Shown here: in pieces, positions 1 to 7,238 of the stretch
Position numbering within the stretch: the stretch's first letter is position 1
Layout of the letters: each line of letters begins with the position of its first letter
Origin: JBBDWJ01 sp040902925
GTDB lineage: Bacteria > Acidobacteriota > Terriglobia > Bryobacterales > UBA6623
Assembly (NCBI GenBank): GCA_040902925.1
Contig: JBBDWJ010000084.1
Coordinates: forward strand, 1-42,297
Direction: 5' to 3'
DNA length: 42,297 bases
Made by a program: the position numbers and the translations under genes
The notes under the pieces: generated by a model
The model's input: the letters and a program-made list of their open reading frames with translations, nothing else
Database searches by the model: none
Told to the model about the DNA's origin: nothing

Positions 1-135
1 GTGGTGACCAAGGTTTCCGACCGCGGCACCGGCCAGGCGGTCGGCGTCGTCACCGACGTGGGGCTTTTTCTGGATACGCTACACAAGAGCCTAGCGGAAC
101 CGGCGCAGGTCGAGCGTGCATCGGATGTTGCATGA
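1..135 (+). CDS. C-terminal end of an unidentified protein (partial)
   Basis: Reading frame 1 is open from the first base of the window and ends at a TGA at 133-135, giving 44 residues that begin VVTKVSDRGTGQ and end ERASDVA. The 5' part lies outside the window. The piece looks like an alpha/beta segment followed by a charged tail. No family was recognised and no function is proposed. It runs in the same direction as murJ, 118 bases upstream of it. The frame could be open by chance, but its composition is protein-like. Confidence 0.5.
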   Translation: MVTKVSDRGTGQAVGVVTDVGLFLDTLHKSLAEPAQVERASDVA

Positions 136-253
136 GCACCGTTTCCCCTCTTCGGCCATGGTGCGATTGCCACGCGTTTCCGGCTGGCGCTAAACGTCCT
201 ACGGCCATTTCCAAGCGGCGGTCCAGGCGCCCCCGCGTGCTAACCTAACGGCA

Positions 254-1975
254 ATGGCGACGAAGCCGCCGCCGACCGCGGAAGTCGAACCGTCCGAAAC
301 TCCGCAGCACAAATCGACGCATGCCGGGATCGTTCGTTCCGCCGGCATTGTCAGCGCGGCGGTTCTACTGAGCCGCATCACCGGGCTTGTCCGGGAAGTG
401 GTTCTCGCCCATTTCTTCGGCGCCAGCATGGTCTTCGACGCCTTCCTGGCGGCGTTCCGCATTCCCAACCTGATGCGCGATTTATTGGCGGAGGGCGCCC
501 TTTCGGCGGCCTTTGTCACCACTTTCTCGCAAGAACTATCCTCCAAGGGCGACGAGGCAGCATTCCGGCTTTCGAACCTGCTCGCGAGCGTGCTCGTGCC
601 GATGCTGGCGGTGTTGTGCTTGTTCGGCGTGATCTTTGCGCCGCAGCTTGTCGACGTCATGTTTCCGGGTTTTGGGGAGGTGCCGGGCAAGAAGGAACTA
701 ACGGTCCAACTGGCGCGGATCATGATGCCCTTCCTGCTCTTTATCGCTCTAGCGGCGAAAGCGATGGGCGTGCTCAACGCCAAGGGCCGGTTTGGACTGC
801 CGGCGCTGGCATCGGCATTTTTCAACATCACATCGCTAGCCGTTGGGCTCTCGGTCGGCTTCCTGCTCGGACCACGGCTCGGGTTTGAGCCGATCACCGG
901 CATGGCGGTCGGCACGCTGCTCGGCGGACTGGTGCAGTACATCTGCCAGGTGCCGAGCATGCGGCGGATCGGGCTGCGTTTTCGCCCGATTTTCGATCTT
1001 TCCGACCCCGGCCTGCGGCAGGTGATGCGCTTGATGGGACCAGCGATCCTTGGGGCGGGGGCGGTTCAAATCAACATCGTCGTCAACAGCATCTTCGCGT
1101 CGCAAATCACCAACGCGGCTGGCGTGGTCATTGACGGGCCGGTCTCGTGGCTTGGCTATGCGTTTCGCTTCATGCAGTTGCCGCTAGGGCTGTTCGGCGT
1201 CGCCATCGCCTCGGCAACGCTGCCCGCCATCTCGCGCAGCGCCGTCGAGGGGCGCATCGCTGATTTCCGCGACACGCTGTCGCGCTCGCTCGGCCTGGTG
1301 TTCCTGTTTACGATTCCCTCGGCGGCGGGGCTTGTTGTCTTGAGCCGCCCGATCATCGGGCTGCTGTTCCAGCGCGGGGAATTCACCGCCACCGACACCG
1401 AGCAAACGGCCGTTGCCCTTTCCTACTATTGCGTTGGGTTGGCCGGGTATGCGGCGATCAAGGTGCTGACGCCGGCGTACTACGCGCTGAACGACGTGCG
1501 GATTCCCGTGTTGACCAGCATTGTGTCGATTGCGGTCAACTATATCCTGAACTGGGGTTTCATCCGTATCCTCGGGTGGGGGCACGCCGGGCTGGCGTTT
1601 TCGACTTCGCTCGTGGCGACCTGCAATTTCCTCGTGCTGTTCTGGCTGATGCGCAACAAAGCCGGCGGCATTGACGGACGGCGCCTGCTGGCGAGCGTCG
1701 TGAAAATCTCTGTGGCTTCGGCGCTGATGGCGGCGGCCTGCTGGCTCTGCTATGCCGCGATCGAACAGCGACTCGGCGAGTCGGGCTTGGGCCGGCTCGT
1801 CGTTGTGATGGTTGCGCTGCCGCTGGGCTTGTTTGTGCTCTACGGCGCCTGCCGTTGGATGAAGGTGAATGAGCTCAACGCGGCGCGGCAAGCGGTTCTG
1901 GACCGCCTGCGTGGCCCGGCTCGCGCGGAACGCTCCGCCAAGCCCTATGATAGAATCGACCGGAACGGTTTTTAG
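254..1975 (+). CDS. murJ: Lipid II flippase MurJ (MviN family)
   Basis: This 573-residue polytopic inner-membrane protein of the MOP superfamily should flip lipid II from cytoplasm to periplasm for peptidoglycan synthesis. After a soluble N-terminus of about 25 residues, the sequence shows the conserved start of MurJ (SAGIVSAAVLLSRITGLVRE, then HFFGAS and DAFLAAFRIPN) and the LRDLLAEGALSAAFV-type segment. Around 12-14 hydrophobic helices follow, with the RGEF segment near residue 375. The length is slightly above the usual 510-550 residues because of both tails. The ATG at 254 sits 7 bases after a -10-like TAACCT with no clear Shine-Dalgarno sequence, so a short-leader transcript is possible. 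The next gene starts 5 bases downstream, which indicates an operon. Confidence 0.95.
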   Translation: MATKPPPTAEVEPSETPQHKSTHAGIVRSAGIVSAAVLLSRITGLVREVVLAHFFGASMVFDAFLAAFRIPNLMRDLLAEGALSAAFVTTFSQELSSKGDEAAFRLSNLLASVLVPMLAVLCLFGVIFAPQLVDVMFPGFGEVPGKKELTVQLARIMMPFLLFIALAAKAMGVLNAKGRFGLPALASAFFNITSLAVGLSVGFLLGPRLGFEPITGMAVGTLLGGLVQYICQVPSMRRIGLRFRPIFDLSDPGLRQVMRLMGPAILGAGAVQINIVVNSIFASQITNAAGVVIDGPVSWLGYAFRFMQLPLGLFGVAIASATLPAISRSAVEGRIADFRDTLSRSLGLVFLFTIPSAAGLVVLSRPIIGLLFQRGEFTATDTEQTAVALSYYCVGLAGYAAIKVLTPAYYALNDVRIPVLTSIVSIAVNYILNWGFIRILGWGHAGLAFSTSLVATCNFLVLFWLMRNKAGGIDGRRLLASVVKISVASALMAAACWLCYAAIEQRLGESGLGRLVVVMVALPLGLFVLYGACRWMKVNELNAARQAVLDRLRGPARAERSAKPYDRIDRNGF

Positions 1976-1980
1976 ACTGC

Positions 1981-2736
1981 ATGAATCGTGACCTCTCCCT
2001 GCTTCGCGACCTGCAATTCATTGACAGGCGCATCCACGAGCTCAATGAAGAGGTCAAGCGCCTCCCGAAATACGTCGCCGAGATCGAGGCCAAGCTCAGC
2101 TCCCATAAACAGCAGCTCGAGGTTGACAAGCACACGCTTGCCGACAACCAAAAGTCACGGCGGCAAATGGACGGCGATATCGGCACGCACCAGCAGAAGA
2201 TTTCGCGGCTGCGCGGCCAGATGAGCGAGGTAAAGACCAACGAGCAGTACCACGCTTTTCAGCACGAAATCGAATTTGAAGAGGCGGAGATCCGCAAGCT
2301 CGAGGACCGCATCCTCGACAAGATGGAAGAGGCCGAGACGCTCGAGGGCAACGTCAAAAAGGCTGAGGAAGCGCTCAAGATCGAGTCGAGCAAGGTGCAG
2401 CGCGAAGTCGCCGAGACCACGGCGCGCGTGGCCGAAGACGAGCGCGTGCTCATTGAGCAAAAGAAAAACCGCGACGAGCTCACCACGACGGTTTCCAAAG
2501 AAGCCTTGCGGCTCTATGAGCATATTCGCAAAAGCCACGGTGGTCTCGCGGTCACCGAGGCGCTGGCCGATCGCTGCCAAAACTGCAACGTCGTGTTTCG
2601 CCCGCAGTTCAGCTACCTGGTGCGCAGCAACGAGAACATCATGACCTGCGAGAGTTGCGGGCTGATCCTCTACTACGAGCCGCCGGGTGTGGACGTCGAG
2701 GATCCTGCTGGAGATGCGGGCGTAGTCAGCGGCTAA
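1981..2736 (+). CDS. Coiled-coil zinc-ribbon protein (DUF164/CT398 family)
   Basis: This is a 251-residue protein. Roughly residues 1-180 are a long, highly charged antiparallel coiled coil rich in Glu, Lys and Arg. A C-terminal four-cysteine zinc ribbon follows, with Cys199, Cys202, Cys223 and Cys226 in two CxxC knuckles and an aromatic linker. This is the layout of the C4-type zinc-ribbon family PF02591, whose structurally studied members include CT398 and HP0958. Some members bind RNA polymerase sigma-54 or flagellar mRNA, but the role here cannot be told from sequence. The gene starts 5 bases after murJ, so the two are almost certainly co-transcribed. The C-terminus after the ribbon is short and acidic. 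Confidence 0.85.
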   Translation: MNRDLSLLRDLQFIDRRIHELNEEVKRLPKYVAEIEAKLSSHKQQLEVDKHTLADNQKSRRQMDGDIGTHQQKISRLRGQMSEVKTNEQYHAFQHEIEFEEAEIRKLEDRILDKMEEAETLEGNVKKAEEALKIESSKVQREVAETTARVAEDERVLIEQKKNRDELTTTVSKEALRLYEHIRKSHGGLAVTEALADRCQNCNVVFRPQFSYLVRSNENIMTCESCGLILYYEPPGVDVEDPAGDAGVVSG

Positions 2737-2770
2737 GGCAGAATCCGCACCGGGACCGCGGGCGTTTCGA

Positions 2771-2787
2771 ATCGCCGCAGGCGATCC
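2771..2787 (+). repeat. Fragment of the dispersed two-hairpin repeat (copy A)
   Basis: The sequence ATCGCCGCAGGCGATCC forms a perfect 6-bp stem (ATCGCC/GGCGAT) with a GCA loop. It matches the first hairpin of the repeat found at 18011-18052, 18126-18166 (inverted) and 39291-39336, and shares the preceding TCGA with the last copy. The second hairpin is absent here. It lies between the zinc-ribbon gene and the acyl-CoA dehydrogenase gene. Confidence 0.55.
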
Positions 2788-2806
2788 AATCAATTTTGCC
2801 ATCGCC

Positions 2807-3982
2807 ATGTCCGAAAATCCATTGACCCAACTGAACGAGGAAGAGCGCCTCTTTCGTTACACCGTGCGGCGCTTTGCCGTGGACCGCATCGCGCCGCACG
2901 TGCGCGAGATGGACGACAAAGCGGAATACCGCGCGGACATCATCCAGGAATTCTTTGAGCTTGGGCTGATGGGCATCGAGACGCCCGAGCGATACGGCGG
3001 ACAGGAAGGTTCGTTCTTCAACGCCATATTGGCGGTTGAGGCCCTCTCGACGGTGGACCCCGCGGCCGGCGTGATTGTCGACGTGCAGAACACCCTCGTC
3101 AACAATGCGCTGCTGCGCTGGGGAAACGACGATCAAAAGCAGCGTTACCTGCCGCGATTGTGCCGCGATACCGTCGGCTGCTACGCGCTTTCGGAGCAGG
3201 GCTCGGGCAGCGACGCTTTCGCGATGGCCACGCGCGCCGTGGAGAAGGGCAATGCTTTCGAGATCACCGGCCGCAAGCTGTGGATCACGAACGCCAAGGA
3301 AGCCGGCTTGTTCGTGCTGTTCGCCAACGCCGATCCGGCGGCCGGGTACCGCGGCGTAACCGCCTTTCTGATCGAGAAGAATTTTCCGGGATTCAAGGTC
3401 GGCAAGAAAGAAGACAAACTCGGCATTCGCGCGTCGTCTACTTGCGAATTGATTCTCGACCAATGCCGCGTTCCCAAGGAAAACGTTCTCGGCGAAGTCG
3501 GCAAGGGCTACAAAATCGCGATTGAGACCCTCAACGAAGGGCGCATCGCGATCGGAGCGCAGATGCTGGGGCTGGCCGAGGCGGCGCTCCACCATGCCGT
3601 GAAATATACGCAGGAGCGCAAGCAATTCGGCAAGCCGATTGCGGAGTTCCAAGCGGTGCAGTTTCAGCTTGCGGAGCTAGCGACCGACGTCGAGGCGGCC
3701 CGGCTGCTGGTCTACAACGCCGCGCGGCTCAAAGACGCCGGTTGCAAATTTCTGACGCAGGCGGCGATGGCCAAGCTCTATGCTTCAGAGATGGCGGGGC
3801 GCGTGACGGCCAAGGTGGTGGATCTATTTGGCGGCGTGGGGTTCACGAAGGACTATCCGGTCGAAAAACTGTTTCGCGACGCCAAGATCGGCACGATTTA
3901 CGAAGGCACCAGCAACCTGCAGTTGCAGACAATCGCAAAGCAAATCCTGCGTGGCGAAGACGATCTGTTCGGGCCCGGGTAG
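2807..3982 (+). CDS. Acyl-CoA dehydrogenase (short/medium-chain type)
   Basis: This 391-residue FAD enzyme should oxidise acyl-CoA to trans-2-enoyl-CoA in beta-oxidation, passing electrons to an electron-transfer flavoprotein. All three domains are present: the N-terminal helical domain, the central beta domain with YALSEQGSGSDA and WITNA (FAD/substrate loop), and the C-terminal helical domain with ERKQFGKPIAEFQ and DLFGGVGFTKDYPVEKLFRD. The catalytic base is Glu366 in IYEGTSN, the usual place for short- and medium-chain enzymes. Length is typical. The substrate chain length cannot be set from sequence; butyryl-CoA-like is the best guess. The gene follows the zinc-ribbon gene after 70 bases that include repeat copy A. 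Confidence 0.93.
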   Translation: MSENPLTQLNEEERLFRYTVRRFAVDRIAPHVREMDDKAEYRADIIQEFFELGLMGIETPERYGGQEGSFFNAILAVEALSTVDPAAGVIVDVQNTLVNNALLRWGNDDQKQRYLPRLCRDTVGCYALSEQGSGSDAFAMATRAVEKGNAFEITGRKLWITNAKEAGLFVLFANADPAAGYRGVTAFLIEKNFPGFKVGKKEDKLGIRASSTCELILDQCRVPKENVLGEVGKGYKIAIETLNEGRIAIGAQMLGLAEAALHHAVKYTQERKQFGKPIAEFQAVQFQLAELATDVEAARLLVYNAARLKDAGCKFLTQAAMAKLYASEMAGRVTAKVVDLFGGVGFTKDYPVEKLFRDAKIGTIYEGTSNLQLQTIAKQILRGEDDLFGPG

Positions 3983-4019
3983 GCCGCGCTGACCTTCGGC
4001 CTTCCGCAATAACCGGTTT

Positions 4020-4562
4020 CTACTTTTCCCTGTCCGCCCGGTGCAGAAAATAAAGTCCCACGTAAACCTTTGGGTCGATCAGAAAGCCTTCCTCAACGCG
4101 CGCGTCCAGCCACGCATCGGCTTCCGCGAGCGGCGGCAGATGAACTTTGATGTTTTCGCCCTCGACGCCGCCCCCTTCGCCGACCTTCTTGAGTTTTGCA
4201 GCCCGTATAAAAGTAATGATCTCGCTCGTCAGGCCCGCCGATGAGGGACTTTTCTGCAAGACCTCCAACTCGCCGGCGCGGAAGCCGGTTTCCTCTTCCA
4301 ACTCGCGATTGGCGGCCGCCAGTAACTCCTCCCCGTCGTGCGCCTCTTCATCTCCGACCAGGCCGGCGGGCCATTCAATGGTTCGCGACGCGACGGGCTC
4401 GCGGTACTGCTCGACGAATACCGCCTTGCCGTCCGGCGTGGTTGCGATCAGGACCGCGACGTCCACCACTTTCGGACGCTCGACGAATTCCCAACCCTTG
4501 CGCCGTCGCAGAGTGAGAAAACGGCCTTCGCCGAGGATGCCGTCGGAAGGTGTATTGCTCAT
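4020..4562 (-). CDS. NUDIX hydrolase, ADP-ribose pyrophosphatase-like
   Basis: This is a 180-residue NUDIX enzyme. The catalytic helix RELEEETGF is intact, and the conserved PAGL sits just before it. The loop between the Gly of PAGL and the first Glu of the box is about 5 residues longer than the standard G-x5-E spacing (it reads VGDEEAHDGE); this long loop recurs in some ADP-ribose-pyrophosphatase-like branches. The likely substrate is ADP-ribose or another nucleoside diphosphate derivative (inference). It lies 86 bases downstream of the nicotinamidase on the same strand, which fits a role in NAD turnover. The leader just before ATG is AGGTTCGATTTC, nearly identical to the leader of holA. 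Confidence 0.85.
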   Translation of the reverse strand: MSNTPSDGILGEGRFLTLRRRKGWEFVERPKVVDVAVLIATTPDGKAVFVEQYREPVASRTIEWPAGLVGDEEAHDGEELLAAANRELEEETGFRAGELEVLQKSPSSAGLTSEIITFIRAAKLKKVGEGGGVEGENIKVHLPPLAEADAWLDARVEEGFLIDPKVYVGLYFLHRADREK

Positions 4563-4648
4563 GAAATCGAACCTTTAGCGCACGGACGGTAAAGAAATGG
4601 CCATGGACACAAACAGGGAGCGGCCGGCGGATTCAGACACTCGCTCGG

Positions 4649-5287
4649 CTAACCAACCCCTGCTTCGCGATTTTGCAATAAGCCGTGGCTGATCGTAACG
4701 TTCGCACCCTTTTTCACGAGTTGCTTCATGGCGTTTGCGACATCCCCTGGCCTCACGTCAATGCCGCGGCAACCATCGCTGACAACGGTGACATTGAACC
4801 CCAGCTCGATAGCGTCGAGCGCGCTGAACTTCACGCAATAGTCGGTCGCCAGCCCCATCAAAAAGACCTTTGTGACGCCTTTGTTCTTGAGAAAGTCACC
4901 GAGTCCGGTAGCGCGGCGGTGAGCGTTGTCGAAAAACGTGCTGTAGCTGTCGATGCCGGGGTCTTCGCCTTTTTGGAACACCCGTTCGATGTTGGATTGG
5001 TCAAGATCCTTATGTAGCTGCGCGCCGTGTGTATGCTGCACGCAATGGTCGGGCCACAGATGCTGCTCGAGCCCATCCAGATCGATCACATCGCCGGGTT
5101 TCTTGCCCGGATGCTGTGAGGCGAAACTGCGGTGGCCGGGCGGGTGCCAGTCCTGCGACGCCACGACCAGTTCGAAATGCTTGGCCAGCCGGTTCGCAAT
5201 CGGCACAACTTCATCGCCTTCGGGAACCGCCAACGCGCCGCCCGGCATGAAGTCGTATTGCAGATCGACGAGGATGAGCGCGTCCAT
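4649..5287 (-). CDS. pncA: Nicotinamidase/pyrazinamidase
   Basis: This 212-residue isochorismatase-fold amidase hydrolyses nicotinamide to nicotinate in the NAD salvage pathway. The N-terminus ALILVDLQYDF carries the catalytic Asp, SQDWHPPGH carries metal ligands, FQKGED carries the catalytic Lys, and GLATDYCVK carries the nucleophilic Cys. Length is typical. I chose the ATG at 5287, in front of the conserved DALILVDLQ, instead of an in-frame start 14 residues upstream whose extra residues do not look like the family. A -10-like ACAAT ends 7 bases before this ATG and no Shine-Dalgarno is visible, so the transcript may be leaderless. Confidence 0.93.
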   Translation of the reverse strand: MDALILVDLQYDFMPGGALAVPEGDEVVPIANRLAKHFELVVASQDWHPPGHRSFASQHPGKKPGDVIDLDGLEQHLWPDHCVQHTHGAQLHKDLDQSNIERVFQKGEDPGIDSYSTFFDNAHRRATGLGDFLKNKGVTKVFLMGLATDYCVKFSALDAIELGFNVTVVSDGCRGIDVRPGDVANAMKQLVKKGANVTISHGLLQNREAGVG

Positions 5288-5368
5288 GGGTCCATTGTGC
5301 CAGCTTGCGCAAGATCGCTGCTCAGGCATACATATTCCCTAGCGAGCCTATTTTCGCTACGATGAAGA

Positions 5369-7207
5369 GTGTCAGCGGCCATGTTGCGCTCCCCCCGACA
5401 ATCCGGCCTGCTCACGCGCCGGGAAATCATCCGCCGCGGCGCGTTCGGGCTAAGCTTGGCGGCTCTCTGGCCGGCGCAACTACGGGCGGACTCTCCACAC
5501 ACTTTCACGCGAGCGTGGTTGCGCTATCGTACCGACCCCGAGAGAATCGCCCGCGTTCTTCCGCCGCTGCTCGAACCCGACGACGCGGCCGAAGTTTGGG
5601 TCGAGTATGCGCTGGCGGCGCTTCCCGATTCCAGTGTGTCGACGATCGTCACGCCCGCAACCTACGGCTGGTCGGGCATCTTCGTCACGGCGCGTCATGG
5701 GGAAAAGCGCGGCCTGTTCCCAGTGGGGATGTGGGTGTCCGACGAGTGGGGCCGCATCAACGCCCGCGAGTTCCTCGGCCTGAACGTCAAGCAGGCCGAA
5801 GTGAATCTCGAGGTCGACGGCAAAACCATCCGCGCGAGTGTTCGAAGATATGAGCGGACTCTACATCAGGTCGAAACCGTGCTCGAAGACGCCGCGTCGG
5901 CGAGTTCGGAGACGCTAGCCCGTGAGCAGCGCGGCATTTTCACCTATCTCTATCGCCTGAATCCAAATTGGGCCGAAGGTCCGTTGGGTGTCAGCCCGAT
6001 AGATCTCGCCATCATCGATAGCGAAAAGAATACTGAATCTGGCGCAAGCTCGGCGCCGGCGGCCGACCGGCATGCGTGCGCACTCGACCAAACCGTATTC
6101 CAGTGGGATTATGCTTCGCCGCTGGACCCGGCTATCGAGTTTCCGGTGGAAGAAATTCTCGCCGCTGGATTCGAGAAAGGGACGGCGAGCTCGCTGCTGG
6201 CCGATCCGCGAAGCCGCGTTTCGCCGCGGCCACAGGCAAAGGTCCCGGCCAAGGATTTCGAGCCCTGGGCGCTGCTCAACTACGACCGCCCGGTCACGAA
6301 CGAAGAGCCATGGCGGCCGGCGGGCTGGAGGAACGCGGCGACCGCTTACCGCCTTAGCGACGATGAACTGAAAACGTACCGCGAGCGCGACGAGGTTCGT
6401 CTCGGGTCTGTCAACATCGTCGATATTCAGCTTGTGACCGAGCGCGAAGCGTTCCTGGAAGCTTTGCCGCCGCAATTTCAGCCTGGGCTGCGGCTTCGCA
6501 TCCTGGCGTTGCGTATCGGCGAGAACGATCTTACCCCCGCACCGTTCGATGAAGTGTGGCTATTCGCCTACGGCCTGCTCGAGAATCGCCCGCTGTGGTT
6601 TGCGCTCTCGCATATTGTCAGCCCGGGGGGCGATCTGACTTTCGGCCGTGAGACGTTCGGCTATCCGTCGAAGCGCGGGGACGTGAGCATCGTCACTACG
6701 CCGATTGATTTCAATCTGCTTGGCCGCCGTAATGGCCGCGACTTCTGCTACAGCGAGGGCACGTTTGAAGGTTTTTCCACGGGTACTTCGCTGGCGCAGA
6801 TGGATATCGTTAGCCTGCGCAGCGGACCGTTCCGCGACAGCGATCCTGCCGGCGAGCTGGTCGCGCAGCAATGGTATTTCCAGGGCCAGCGCTCGATTGT
6901 CGATCGCTCGTCGCTGATCATCGAATTCCCCGGCGAGGGAGCGGCCAGCGGGCTCTCCGACCCCTGGTTCGAGTTCAATCCGTTCCGCGTCATATCGGTG
7001 ACAGTGATGCAGCACGGCCGCATGCAGCGGATGCCCGGCGAAATCGCCGCCCAAACGCGCGGGATTTCGCGCTATTATTTGGACCGCTGCGACGGCGCGC
7101 TGCCCGGCCAGGATCCGGCGGAAGCGGGTGCGCCAAGTTTCCGACCAAGTTTCCGCGTCAAGCCCGGCGTCACCACGCGCTCAGCGCTACGGCTGGACCG
7201 CGGATAA
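5369..7207 (+). CDS. Tat-exported protein with two acetoacetate-decarboxylase-like domains
   Basis: This is a 612-residue protein. A twin-arginine signal (TRREIIRRGAFG, then a hydrophobic stretch to about residue 40) predicts folded export. Residues ~45-180 show the acetoacetate decarboxylase superfamily pattern: YRTDPERIARVLPPLLEP, a GERGLF-like strand, and REFLGLNVKQAEV. Residues ~340-590 repeat it, with GRETFGYPSKRGDV. In the family's Tyr-Pro-Lys-Lys motif the first Lys is the Schiff-base nucleophile. My by-eye alignment gives Val140-Lys141 in the first copy and Ser434-Lys435 in the second, so the nucleophile position looks replaced in both. It may therefore not be a classical decarboxylase. 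GTG at 5369 is assumed; ATG at 5381 is an alternative. The acyl-CoA synthetase begins 31 bases downstream. Confidence 0.75.
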   Translation: MSAAMLRSPRQSGLLTRREIIRRGAFGLSLAALWPAQLRADSPHTFTRAWLRYRTDPERIARVLPPLLEPDDAAEVWVEYALAALPDSSVSTIVTPATYGWSGIFVTARHGEKRGLFPVGMWVSDEWGRINAREFLGLNVKQAEVNLEVDGKTIRASVRRYERTLHQVETVLEDAASASSETLAREQRGIFTYLYRLNPNWAEGPLGVSPIDLAIIDSEKNTESGASSAPAADRHACALDQTVFQWDYASPLDPAIEFPVEEILAAGFEKGTASSLLADPRSRVSPRPQAKVPAKDFEPWALLNYDRPVTNEEPWRPAGWRNAATAYRLSDDELKTYRERDEVRLGSVNIVDIQLVTEREAFLEALPPQFQPGLRLRILALRIGENDLTPAPFDEVWLFAYGLLENRPLWFALSHIVSPGGDLTFGRETFGYPSKRGDVSIVTTPIDFNLLGRRNGRDFCYSEGTFEGFSTGTSLAQMDIVSLRSGPFRDSDPAGELVAQQWYFQGQRSIVDRSSLIIEFPGEGAASGLSDPWFEFNPFRVISVTVMQHGRMQRMPGEIAAQTRGISRYYLDRCDGALPGQDPAEAGAPSFRPSFRVKPGVTTRSALRLDRG

Positions 7208-7238
7208 GAATCGCCACGTAGCACCGGAATGCTTCCCA

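Noticed and set aside
2726..3652. Minus-strand open frame of 308 codons opposite the acyl-CoA dehydrogenase gene
   Set aside because: It is a shadow of a conserved enzyme; no family-like pattern.
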